Origin: Dictyobacter kobayashii
GTDB taxonomy: Bacteria > Chloroflexota > Ktedonobacteria > Ktedonobacterales > Ktedonobacteraceae
Direction of reading: 5' to 3'
Length of the DNA stretch: 64,000 nucleotides
Assembly (NCBI RefSeq): GCF_003967555.1
Contig: NZ_BIFS01000002.1
Coordinates: 2,542,001 to 2,606,000, forward strand
Each line of letters begins with the position of its first letter. Within the stretch, counting starts at the first letter, position 1. The position numbers and the translations under genes are program-made. The notes under the pieces were generated by a model, which was given only the letters and a program-made list of their open reading frames with translations, had not been told where the DNA came from and did no database searches. Shown piece after piece: positions 55,361-63,132 of this stretch.

Positions 55361-56053
55361 ATGGATAGCGAGCAGGCGCGTGCGCCTTTCCGTGGTTTAC
55401 GCCAGTTCCTGCGCGCTCCTATCGAGCCGGCCAGGTCGGTCGTCGGGCCATGTGAATTGTGTAGCGAGGGCCTGCCGCCAGAGCATAAACATCTGTGGGA
55501 ACGCTCCGCGCATACCGTGCGCTGTGTCTGTAACGCATGTTCGCTGTTGATGGGTCGCGGTGGAGCAGGCGCGGGCAAGTATTGTCTGGTCCCTGAACGT
55601 TACCTCCTGTTAGAAGAATTCGTGCTCAGTGATAGTGCCTGGAATGAACTGCTGATACCGGTCAATATGGCCTTTCTGGTTTGGACTCCGGCAGAAGACA
55701 GGCGGCAGTTGACCGCCTTCTATCCAGGACCAGCCGGAGCTATCGAGTCCTTGCTTGATGAGTGCCAATGGCAGCCGTTGCTAGATGAGAATCCTATCCT
55801 TGCGGAGATGGAACCTGAGGTGGAGGCCTTGCTCATCCAGCGTCTCACGGCTCCATATCGCTACTACCTGGTGCCGATCGATAGCTGTTATCAACTGGTT
55901 GGTATGATTCGCCGCACCTGGCGTGGTTTTAGTGGTGGCGCTACGGTATGGCAGGGCATTACAGACTACTTTGCAGCCATACAGGCGAAGTCGACTGTAT
56001 GGAAGTATCCTTCAGAGGCGAAAGGATCGATGAATGCCAGATCTAAACTTTGA
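55361..56053 (+). CDS. DUF5947-like hydrogenase-associated protein
   Basis: 230 aa from ATG 55361 (GGGAGAGGA upstream). Two cysteine pairs near the N-terminus, CELCSEG and CVCNACSLLM, suggest one metal or Fe-S site. The rest, including FLVWTPAEDRRQLTAFYPGPAGA and YLVPIDSCYQLVGMIRRTWRGF, matches my memory of the DUF5947 family, found beside group 1h hydrogenases. Role unknown. Its 3' end overlaps the next start by 20 bases, so the two are coupled. Family name given from recall, not a search. Confidence 0.78.
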   Translation: MDSEQARAPFRGLRQFLRAPIEPARSVVGPCELCSEGLPPEHKHLWERSAHTVRCVCNACSLLMGRGGAGAGKYCLVPERYLLLEEFVLSDSAWNELLIPVNMAFLVWTPAEDRRQLTAFYPGPAGAIESLLDECQWQPLLDENPILAEMEPEVEALLIQRLTAPYRYYLVPIDSCYQLVGMIRRTWRGFSGGATVWQGITDYFAAIQAKSTVWKYPSEAKGSMNARSKL

Positions 56054-56683
56054 AGTCACTGCGGCCGAGGTAATCCCGTTTGCGGCCGTGCCGACACTGG
56101 GTTTTACGCTCGCGATCACGAATAAGGTGCCTGCCGAGCAGATTAGCAGTATCGCCCTGCGTTGTCAGCTGCAGATTGCCGCGCCCCAACGGCGCTATAG
56201 CCGGGAAGAGCAGGAGCATCTACAGGATGTGTTTGGCACGGCCGAACGCTGGCGTGAGACGCTGCGCAGCTTTTTATGGCTCCACATCAGTACGATTGTG
56301 CCTTCTTTCCGCGAGCAGACCACCCTTACCCTACCGGTCGCCTGTACTTATGACTTTGAAGTGCTGAGCACCAAGTACCTGGCCGCTTTGCAGGATGGGA
56401 ATGTGCCCTGCTCTTCTTATTTAGCGGCACCATTTTCTATCAAGATGAGCACGATAACCTGCAGGTGAGCCGCGTCTCCTGGTCCAAGGAGGCCAGCTAC
56501 CGGATGCCAATCTCGCTCTGGCAAGCCATGATCGAGCATTATTATCCCAATAGCACCTGGATACGCCTCCAGAGGGAGGTATTTGATCAACTCTATCGCT
56601 ATAAAGTGGAACACGGCCAACCCACATGGGAGGGTGCGTTGACCCAACTGCTGGCACAGGCCCGACAGGAGGCACAGCCATGA
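56034..56683 (+). CDS. DUF6084-like hydrogenase-associated protein, frame-broken
   Basis: About 216 aa when repaired. Begins MPDLNFEVTAAEVIPFAAVP and contains ALRCQLQIAAPQRRYSREEQ and GTAERWRETLRSFLW. The break is at CCC 56406-56408; adding one C gives NVPLLFLFSGTIFYQDEHD, which joins the second half (YRMPISLWQAMIEHYYPNS). It resembles the DUF6084 family, recalled as a group 1h neighbour. No metal motif. Its stop overlaps the next start as ATGA. Function unknown. Confidence 0.75.
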
Positions 56684-57732
56684 AGATTGAACATATTAAA
56701 GAGATCGCGGACGCTGTGCTGTATGAGGGTTATCTGCTCTATCCCTATCGCCGCTCCGCTATCAAAAATCGGCAGCGTTGGACCTTTGGCGTCGTGTATC
56801 CCCATGCCTATAGTCGCACGCGCTGCGATACTGAACCATGGAAGATGCAGACCGAATGCCTGTTGCAGGGCACAAAGAACACGCAGCTGACCATCTCGGT
56901 GCGTTTCTTGCATCTACTACTGAATAGTGTGGTGCAGTATGATCATCAATCCGCTTTAAGCGGGCAAACATCCGCCATCCAGCGGCAGATACAAGATGAA
57001 TGGGAGGAGGGGGTCGCGCGTGAAGTAGTCATTGCAGGGATTAAGCTCCAGAATCTTCTGGACCAACCAGTCCAGGAGCAGATTGCCTTTGCCGGTCGCT
57101 ATGTCTCGGCCACTACCACCGATGCCACGATTATTTCTTCTGCGCGTGAGCAGCAAGATATCTGTGGGCTGGTCTGTATCTCTGCCAGCAAAGTCGCGGA
57201 TGCAGTGTATAAACTGAGTATCAGCATCGAAAATGATACGCCGCAGATCGGTATTGATCCCGGCCAGCGTGAAGCGGTCCTGCTCTACTCGTTTATTTCA
57301 ACCCACACTATCCTGCAGATTGAGCGAGGGCAGTTTTTTTCCTTGCTGGACCCGCCCGCGCAATTAAGTGAGCCAGCACGCGCCTGTCAGAATCTGCATA
57401 CCTGGCCGGTCTTGATCGGGGATGCAGGCGAGCAGAACGCCATGCTCTCATCGCCCATTATTCTGTACGACTATCCGCGCATCGCGCCCGAGAGTATCGG
57501 CTCCTTTTTCGATGGCACCGAAATCGATGAGCTATTAACCTTGCGCATGATGACCCTGACCGAAGACGAGAAAGAAGAGCTCAGACATGGCGATGTGCGG
57601 GCCCGCGAGATTCTAGAACGCACAGAGTCGCTTTCAACAGAACAATTTATGAAACTGCACGGCGTGATCCGTAGCTATGAGTGGCAGCAGCCTGCACAGG
57701 AAGGGAAAGAATCATATGGCGAATCCATTTGA
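56680..57732 (+). CDS. Conserved-looking hypothetical protein of the hydrogenase operon
   Basis: 350 aa from ATG 56680, sharing ATGA with the preceding gene. No family recognised. The N-terminus (YEGYLLYPYRRSAIKNRQRW, FGVVYPHAYSR) suggests a globular alpha/beta protein. No Cys motif, signal peptide or membrane helix. LTEDEKEELRHGDVRAREIL near the C-terminus is the most distinctive segment. It lies between DUF6084-like and the maturation protease, with overlaps at both ends, so a hydrogenase role is nearly certain from context, though its nature is unknown. Confidence 0.8.
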   Translation: MKIEHIKEIADAVLYEGYLLYPYRRSAIKNRQRWTFGVVYPHAYSRTRCDTEPWKMQTECLLQGTKNTQLTISVRFLHLLLNSVVQYDHQSALSGQTSAIQRQIQDEWEEGVAREVVIAGIKLQNLLDQPVQEQIAFAGRYVSATTTDATIISSAREQQDICGLVCISASKVADAVYKLSISIENDTPQIGIDPGQREAVLLYSFISTHTILQIERGQFFSLLDPPAQLSEPARACQNLHTWPVLIGDAGEQNAMLSSPIILYDYPRIAPESIGSFFDGTEIDELLTLRMMTLTEDEKEELRHGDVRAREILERTESLSTEQFMKLHGVIRSYEWQQPAQEGKESYGESI

Positions 57733-58585
57733 ACCACAACCACAATCACAGCCACACCCACACCTGGTGAGTGTTATTGGTGGGGTTGCCAGACCTGGTG
57801 ACCGTGTACGGCTGCATCCTCATGCTAAGGCCGATGCGTTTGATATGTTGTTGGAATACAGGCTTGGGCGTGTGGAGAGTATTCAGCAAGACTTCGAGGA
57901 TCGCATGTACCTGGTTATCACGCTAGAGGATGATCCTGGCCGTGAGCCAGAAGAGGATCGGGTGTTGCCCGGACATCGTTTCTTCTTCTATCCAGATGAG
58001 ATTGAACTGGTGGGGAGGAGACCCCATGAATGGGCCGACCCGGGCAGACCATTCCCGGAGGATCTTGATTGCGGGCATTGGCAATATCTTCTTTGGGATG
58101 ATGGTTTTGGCGTCGAGGTTGCCCAGCGGTTGCTGGCCCGCCGCCACTATCCAGCCAACGTTGAGGTGGTGGATTTTGGGATTCGTGGCGTGGATCTGGC
58201 CTATACGCTGCTGGATGATTATGACGAATTGATTCTGGTAGATGCGGTACCACGTGGTGGCGCGCCAGGCACGCTCTATGTGATCGAGCCCGATCTCACG
58301 TCCATGCAGCAGGCCGGAGCGCAGGGAGCCTTTCTGGACGCGCACAGCATGGACCCCGTTAAAGTACTGGCCTTCGCCCACCATCTGGGTGCGCGTCCCA
58401 TCCATACCCTGCTGGTTGGGTGCGAACCTGCCGTGTTAGGCAATGCAGAAGAAGATCTTCTGGTCGGTTTAAGCGATCCTGTCCAGGCCATGATCCCTGC
58501 GGCTATCGAGATGATTGACCAGCTAGTCGATAAACTTAGTATGTTACCGGAAATAGTGTTGCCTCCCAAAGGAGTCGTGTCATGA
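57716..58585 (+). CDS. Hydrogenase maturation endopeptidase with N-terminal extension, frame-broken
   Basis: About 290 aa. The C-terminal 160 residues are an HyaD/HybD-type endopeptidase that trims the large-subunit C-terminus after Ni insertion. Metal ligand segments: GFGV...VEVVDFGIRGVDL and LLVGCEPA. The key GIGN-FFGDDGFG motif is hidden: three bases are missing, in C58039-58041, C58054-58056 and G58095-58097. Repair gives IPRRILIAGIGNIFFGDDG. The frame stays open by chance, so the break is easy to miss. The N-terminal 100 residues form an extra domain of unknown role. ATG 57716 has AGGAAGGG upstream. Confidence 0.83.
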   Translation: MANPFEPQPQSQPHPHLVSVIGGVARPGDRVRLHPHAKADAFDMLLEYRLGRVESIQQDFEDRMYLVITLEDDPGREPEEDRVLPGHRFFFYPDEIELVGRRPHEWADPGRPFPEDLDCGHWQYLLWDDGFGVEVAQRLLARRHYPANVEVVDFGIRGVDLAYTLLDDYDELILVDAVPRGGAPGTLYVIEPDLTSMQQAGAQGAFLDAHSMDPVKVLAFAHHLGARPIHTLLVGCEPAVLGNAEEDLLVGLSDPVQAMIPAAIEMIDQLVDKLSMLPEIVLPPKGVVS

Positions 58586-58701
58586 TCACCATTCGCATCA
58601 ACCTGTCTTACCTGATGTTGGCGTTGGCTGGTCTGGGCCTGCTCATTGTAGGTATTCAACTACCAGACATTCAGCGTTATTTACGTATGCGAGATATGTA
58701 A
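58582..58701 (+). CDS. 39-aa single-span membrane peptide of the hydrogenase operon
   Basis: The ATG at 58582 overlaps the protease stop (ATGA). Sequence core YLMLALAGLGLLIVGIQLP forms one membrane helix (residues 10-27), followed by a basic tail (DIQRYLRMRDM). It matches my memory of the tiny DUF6893-type proteins near group 1h hydrogenases. It could anchor the soluble enzyme to the membrane or link it to the quinone pool; this is inference. Too short for usual gene callers. Confidence 0.7.
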   Translation: MITIRINLSYLMLALAGLGLLIVGIQLPDIQRYLRMRDM

Positions 58702-58759
58702 GTAAGTTTAAGCAGAGCGAGCATAAGTAGGTTGGCCTGAACGGCCAGAGAAGATTGAT

Positions 58760-59179
58760 ATGCATGAACTTTCTATCGCCGACGCTATCGCTGGAATCGT
58801 TATGGAGCAGGCCACTCTGCACCAGGCCACACGTGTGAAACGTGTCCACGTGCGCATTGGTGAGGCTAATGCTGTGGATACTGAAGCCCTGACGTTCTGT
58901 TTTGAGGTCATTGCCAGTTCACAGCCTGTACTAAATGGGGCGCAATTAGAGATCGATATTGTCCCCCATCGAGCGCGTTGCCGTTATTGTGGCACTGAAT
59001 TCCATGTCGTGCAATGTATCTTACAATGTCCAGACTGTGAACAATGGGAAGCCGAAGTGTGCGCGGGCACCGAATTTATGATTCAGGATATGGAGATCGA
59101 TAACGCCGATATTGAGCCGGAAGGAGGTAATGAGCATGCCGAATGTGCCTATCGTCCAGAATATTCTGGCGGCCAATGA
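58760..59179 (+). CDS. hypA: Hydrogenase nickel-insertion protein HypA
   Basis: 139 aa. Ni-binding MHELSIADAI at the N-terminus (His2) and the zinc site CRYCGTEF ... CPDCEQWE. The C-terminus is about 20 residues longer than usual and acidic, rich in Glu, Gly and Asn, ending EYSGGQ; this part overlaps hypB by 44 bases. HypA delivers nickel to the large subunit together with HypB. Confidence 0.93.
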   Translation: MHELSIADAIAGIVMEQATLHQATRVKRVHVRIGEANAVDTEALTFCFEVIASSQPVLNGAQLEIDIVPHRARCRYCGTEFHVVQCILQCPDCEQWEAEVCAGTEFMIQDMEIDNADIEPEGGNEHAECAYRPEYSGGQ

Positions 59180-59809
59180 GCGAATCGCCCAGGATATCCA
59201 CCAGCAGTTGCATGAGCGGCAGATCTTTACCCTCAACCTGATGAGCTCAGCGGGCGCGGGCAAGACCACATTGCTGGAGCAGACGATTCAACGTTTGCAG
59301 ACCCGATTAGAGATTGGCGTTATCGAAGGCGATGTAGAGACCAGTGCCGATGCCGAGCGCATCACGCTTGCCGGAGCCCAGGCCGTCCAGATTATCACGC
59401 AAGGGACCTGTCACCTGGAGGCCCATATGGTCCAGCTGGCGCTGCAGGAGCTCACAATGGACTCCCTTGACCTCCTCTTTATCGAAAACGTCGGCAACCT
59501 GGTCTGCCCGCTGGTTGGAACCTGGGAGAAGATATCAAAGTAATTGTGGTTAGCACCACCGAGGGCGACGATAAACCGGCCAAATATCCCGCTATGTTTG
59601 CCGCCTCGCAGGTCATGATTATCAACAAGATTGACCTCTTGCCATACGTTGATTATGACCTGGCCACCGTCAAACGCTTTGCCCTGGCGGTCAACCCGCA
59701 ATTGCAGATGTTTGAGTTGAGTTGCCGCACGGGTGAGGGGTTGGATGCCTGGTGTGCCTGGTTGCAGACGGTTGGCCGCAAAATAGCGCATGCTCGCTCA
59801 GGTGTGTAA
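59136..59809 (+). CDS. hypB: Hydrogenase nickel-insertion GTPase HypB, frame-broken
   Basis: About 224 aa when repaired. ATG 59136 chosen because AAGGAGG lies 8 bases upstream. P-loop SSAGAGKTTLLEQTI, EGDVETSADAERI, FIENVGNLVCP, then NKIDLLPYV. The break lies in CCCG 59517-59520; adding one base gives VCPAGWNLGEDIKVIVV. No N-terminal His-rich nickel store. Works with HypA to insert nickel. Confidence 0.92.
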
Positions 59810-59867
59810 CAAGGTAAAACGAGAGGGCGCAAGGCAGCGTCTGTGATATACGCGAAGGAGAAAGACT

Positions 59868-60140
59868 ATGTGTCTTGGTATTCCAGGTCGCATTGTAGAG
59901 ATCGTGGATGATAGCTTCGACATTGCAAAGGTAGAAGTCTCGGGGGTTAAGCGCAATGTCAGCATCACCCTGGTACGGGCAGAAGGTATCGCACCCGGTG
60001 ATTGGGTACTGGTGCATGTTGGTTTTGCCATGAGTAAGATCAATGAACAGGAGGCGATGGAGACGCAGAAGGCCCTTAAACTAATGGGTGATCCTTATAC
60101 TGACGAACTGGCGATGTTTCATAAGAGCCAGATCGAATGA
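59868..60140 (+). CDS. hypC: Hydrogenase assembly chaperone HypC
   Basis: 90 aa starting MCLGIPGRIVEI; Cys2 is the residue that binds the Fe(CN)2CO precursor with HypD. GDWVLVHVGFAMSKI is also conserved. GAAGGAG precedes ATG 59868. The canonical of two HypC-like proteins in this operon. Confidence 0.94.
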   Translation: MCLGIPGRIVEIVDDSFDIAKVEVSGVKRNVSITLVRAEGIAPGDWVLVHVGFAMSKINEQEAMETQKALKLMGDPYTDELAMFHKSQIE

Positions 60141-60155
60141 GGAAAGTGTGAGGCT

Positions 60156-60791
60156 ATGGCAGTTGACCTGGCGGCCATCTTAGCGGCTCGGGTAAACTTG
60201 AGCACTACTATACCAGAAACCTTTTTCACGGCTGAGGCCGGTCATATCGCCGAGGCCTGCTGGTCAATGGCGCGCCGCTTTCACCAGGGTGGTCGCCTGC
60301 TGGCTTTCGGCAATGGCCCCTGGGCTACCGACGCGCAGCATGTCTCGGTGGAGTTCGTTCATCCGGTGATCGTGGGTAAGCGCGCCTTGCCCGCCATCGC
60401 TTTGACGAACGATAGCGCCACCCTCAGCGGTATGCATGCCTCGGCTGCGCAGGCCGAGGGAGCCTTTGCGCGGCACATCAGCGTGCTGGCGCGTCCACAG
60501 GATATCGCACTTGGCTTCTCGCCCGATGGTAACTGTGCGAATGTCATCAATGCCCTGCAAAAAGCTCATCAAATAGGATTACTGACACTGGGACTGTGTG
60601 GTGGTCATGGTGGTGGCATGGTCGATGCTGTGCTTCACAATGGCGTAGTAAGCGAGCAAGCTTACCTGGATTTCTGCTTCGTGGTCCCCAGCAGCGATCC
60701 CCTGGTGATTCAAGAGACCCACGAGACCCTCTACCATGTGCTCTGGGAACTTGTGCATGTCTTTTTCGAGCACGAAGGAGTATTGCAATGA
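60156..60791 (+). CDS. SIS-domain protein with degenerate sugar-phosphate motifs
   Basis: 211 aa, one SIS domain of the GmhA (phosphoheptose isomerase) class. The phosphate loop of active relatives, GNGGSA, reads GNGPWATDAQH, and the STSGNS loop reads SPDGNCANV. The catalytic-type residues are thus probably lost, so this is likely a non-catalytic paralogue. Its stop overlaps the next start as ATGA. Lies between two HypC-like genes. SIS proteins recur in hyp operons of aerobic bacteria, but their role in maturation is not established. Confidence 0.85.
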   Translation: MAVDLAAILAARVNLSTTIPETFFTAEAGHIAEACWSMARRFHQGGRLLAFGNGPWATDAQHVSVEFVHPVIVGKRALPAIALTNDSATLSGMHASAAQAEGAFARHISVLARPQDIALGFSPDGNCANVINALQKAHQIGLLTLGLCGGHGGGMVDAVLHNGVVSEQAYLDFCFVVPSSDPLVIQETHETLYHVLWELVHVFFEHEGVLQ

Positions 60792-61102
60792 ATAACGATT
60801 ATGCACCCCCTTCCAGCCATGCGCCGGGGTCCCTGCCGATCAATGACAGGCCTACCACTGATGCCTGTTGTGTGCCTGATGGAGGAGAGGGACACTGTAT
60901 CACCTGTTCTGATGAAGCGCTGGAGTTGCGCGTGGTCGCGGTGGACTTTGGCGCGGGCACGGCCAGGGTAGCGGTCACGCCCACCCATACGGAAGAGATT
61001 GATATTAGCCTGCTGGAGCAGGTCGGCCCGGGCGATCTCGTACTGGTCCATGGTGGTGTAGCCCTTGAACGCTGTCCGGTAGTAGATGAGGAGGGAGGGT
61101 AA
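60788..61102 (+). CDS. Divergent HypC-family protein with N-terminal extension
   Basis: 104 aa. HypC fold from about residue 35: EALELRVVAVDFGAGTARVA and GDLVLVHGGVALE. Instead of the MCxGxP start there is an extension (residues 1-33) with CCVPDGGEGHCITCSD, whose CxxC could replace the usual Cys2. Similar CITC-type HypC variants are known in actinobacterial hydrogenase operons. Second HypC of the operon, coupled to both SIS genes. Confidence 0.8.
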   Translation: MNNDYAPPSSHAPGSLPINDRPTTDACCVPDGGEGHCITCSDEALELRVVAVDFGAGTARVAVTPTHTEEIDISLLEQVGPGDLVLVHGGVALERCPVVDEEGG

Positions 61103-61107
61103 TCGCC

Positions 61108-61782
61108 ATGCCCGAACAAGGTAGTCGCTATGATCAACTCTTTTATCCGTATCTGTTCGAAGGAGAGAAAGTTGACCGCGCCGAAGTAATCGCGCAGGTG
61201 CGCCACTCGACGCTGGAAAAGTGCCATGAGGTGGTGGCGTTACGGCATCATATGCATGCCAGCGCGGGCGAGCGTATCATCGCCGCTGGTGAAGCGATGG
61301 CGCGCGCTTTCCAGGCCGGTGCCACGCTCTTCGCCTTTGGCAACGGTGGGAGCGCCACTGACGCCCAGGATATGGTTACCGAACTGGTCAACCCACCCTT
61401 TGCGCACTGGCGTCCCTTGCCCGCGCTCGCCTTAACCAATGATGTCGCCGTGGTCACTGCGCTGGGCAATGATGTCGGCTTCCCCACCATATTTACGCGC
61501 CAGATCATCGCTTTAGGGCAGCCTGGCGATATCGCCCTGGGTGTCTCAACCAGTGGCAACTCGGTCAACATTTTGCAGGCCCTTGAGCAGGCTAAAAAAC
61601 AGGGCCTGCTAACTATTGGCCTCTCTGGCTACGATGGTGGCAAACTGGCGCGTTCACCCGAGGTCGACATCTGTATTACCGCCCCCTGCGACCATATTCC
61701 ACGTATTCAGGAGGCCCAGGCGACCGCCTATCATGCCATACTAGAAATGGTGCAAGCCTTACTCGACCATCCTACATCATAA
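61108..61782 (+). CDS. SIS-domain phosphoheptose isomerase-like protein, motifs intact
   Basis: 224 aa. Intact phosphosugar loops: FGNGGSATDAQDMVTEL and GVSTSGNSVNILQAL. GGAGGG precedes ATG 61108. Compared with its neighbour at 60156 this copy retains the expected ligand residues, so it may be a real isomerase or the binding half of a hetero-oligomer. There are no heptose-biosynthesis genes nearby, which argues for a hydrogenase-linked role. Confidence 0.86.
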   Translation: MPEQGSRYDQLFYPYLFEGEKVDRAEVIAQVRHSTLEKCHEVVALRHHMHASAGERIIAAGEAMARAFQAGATLFAFGNGGSATDAQDMVTELVNPPFAHWRPLPALALTNDVAVVTALGNDVGFPTIFTRQIIALGQPGDIALGVSTSGNSVNILQALEQAKKQGLLTIGLSGYDGGKLARSPEVDICITAPCDHIPRIQEAQATAYHAILEMVQALLDHPTS

Positions 61783-61838
61783 GCTGTCACCGTAGCTTTC
61801 ATCGCCTGCCTCCAGGTATATACATAAGGAGAAGGATC

Positions 61839-62987
61839 GTGAAGTATGTTGATGAATATCGAGATTCAGCCCTGGCGAGTCGGGTCGCGGCCGATATCGC
61901 CCGTTTAAGTGACGGCCGGCAATTCAAGTTTATGGAGGTCTGTGGCGGCCACACCCACACCATTTATAAGCATGGGATTGAAGACATCTTACCGCCCAGC
62001 ATTGATCTCGTCCATGGTCCTGGTTGTCCGGTCTGTGTGCTACCGATGGGCCGGGTGGACGACGCCATCGCGATCGCCCACATGGAGAACGTCATTTTCA
62101 CCACCTTTGGGGATATGATGCGCGTGCCAGGCTCGCATGGCAGCCTGTTGGATGCGAAGGCCGAAGGGGCCGACGTACGCTTTGTCTACTCGCCGCTGGA
62201 TGCCCTCAAGTTAGCGCGCCAATATCCAGACAAGCAGGTAGTATTTTTCGCCATTGGTTTTGAAACTACCGCCCCCTCTACGGCGGTCACTTTGTTGCGG
62301 GCCCAGGCCGAAGATATCAAAAACTTCTCGATCTTCTGTAACCATGTCACCATCATCCCGGCCATTAAAGCTATCCTCGACTCGCCAGATTTGCGCCTGG
62401 ACGGTTTTGTGGGACCGGGCCACGTCACGATGGTGATCGGGTTGCGCCCCTATACCTTTATCGCGCGGCAGCATCGCAAGCCGATTGTGGTGGCCGGTTT
62501 TGAGCCACTGGATATCATTCAATCCGTGCATATGCTGGTGCAGCAGATCAGCGAGGGCCGCTCCGAGGTCGAGAATCAATATGCACGCGTGGTGCGACCC
62601 GAGGGCAACGTCAAGGCACTTGAATCCATGGCGCGCACCATGGAATTGCGACCGTTTTTTGAATGGCGTGGGTTAGGCTTTATCACCCAGAGCGCCCTTA
62701 AATTGCGGCCCGAGTTCGCGCAGTGGGATGCTGAATTACGCTTCGAAGTACCGGGTCTGCGCGTTGCCGATCCCAAAGCCTGCCAGTGTGGCGAAGTATT
62801 GAAGGGCGTAATCAAGCCCTGGGAATGTAAAGTCTTCGGAACCGCCTGCACCCCCGAGACACCGATCGGGACCTGTATGGTCTCACCCGAAGGAGCCTGT
62901 GCGGCCTACTTTAATTATGGACGTTTCTCCATGGCATCTGAACGCGGCCGCCTCAACATCGCCCCGGTCACACAGCAGACATCATGA
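61839..62987 (+). CDS. hypD: Hydrogenase maturation protein HypD
   Basis: 382 aa. Cys motifs CGGHTHTIYKHG, GPGCPVCVLP, and the C-terminal [4Fe-4S] set CQCGEVLKG ... CKVFGTACTPETPIGTC. GFETTAPSTA is also conserved. HypD with HypC assembles the Fe(CN)2CO unit in the cytoplasm. GTG 61839 has AAGGAGAAGG upstream. Intact. Confidence 0.96.
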   Translation: MKYVDEYRDSALASRVAADIARLSDGRQFKFMEVCGGHTHTIYKHGIEDILPPSIDLVHGPGCPVCVLPMGRVDDAIAIAHMENVIFTTFGDMMRVPGSHGSLLDAKAEGADVRFVYSPLDALKLARQYPDKQVVFFAIGFETTAPSTAVTLLRAQAEDIKNFSIFCNHVTIIPAIKAILDSPDLRLDGFVGPGHVTMVIGLRPYTFIARQHRKPIVVAGFEPLDIIQSVHMLVQQISEGRSEVENQYARVVRPEGNVKALESMARTMELRPFFEWRGLGFITQSALKLRPEFAQWDAELRFEVPGLRVADPKACQCGEVLKGVIKPWECKVFGTACTPETPIGTCMVSPEGACAAYFNYGRFSMASERGRLNIAPVTQQTS

Positions 62988-63132
62988 AGACTAATTCTCA
63001 AGCAGGGTGGGGCGGCGAGCCCCGCCTGCCACCACTCAATCCCTTATTCACTTTCCGCCGCAGGCGGAATACAAGATATATATTTTATTACCTGAGTTGC
63101 GATAAGAGAGCGGTTCGGCCGGAGGTTTAAGC
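62988..63132. other. Hairpin-bearing gap inside the hyp operon
   Basis: 145 bases in an otherwise compact operon. Contains GC-rich partial hairpin 63002-63029 and a perfect TTCCGCC-GCA-GGCGGAA hairpin at 63053-63069, related to the intergenic hairpin at 41920. Probably a small repeat insertion that leaves the operon readable. Confidence 0.55.
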
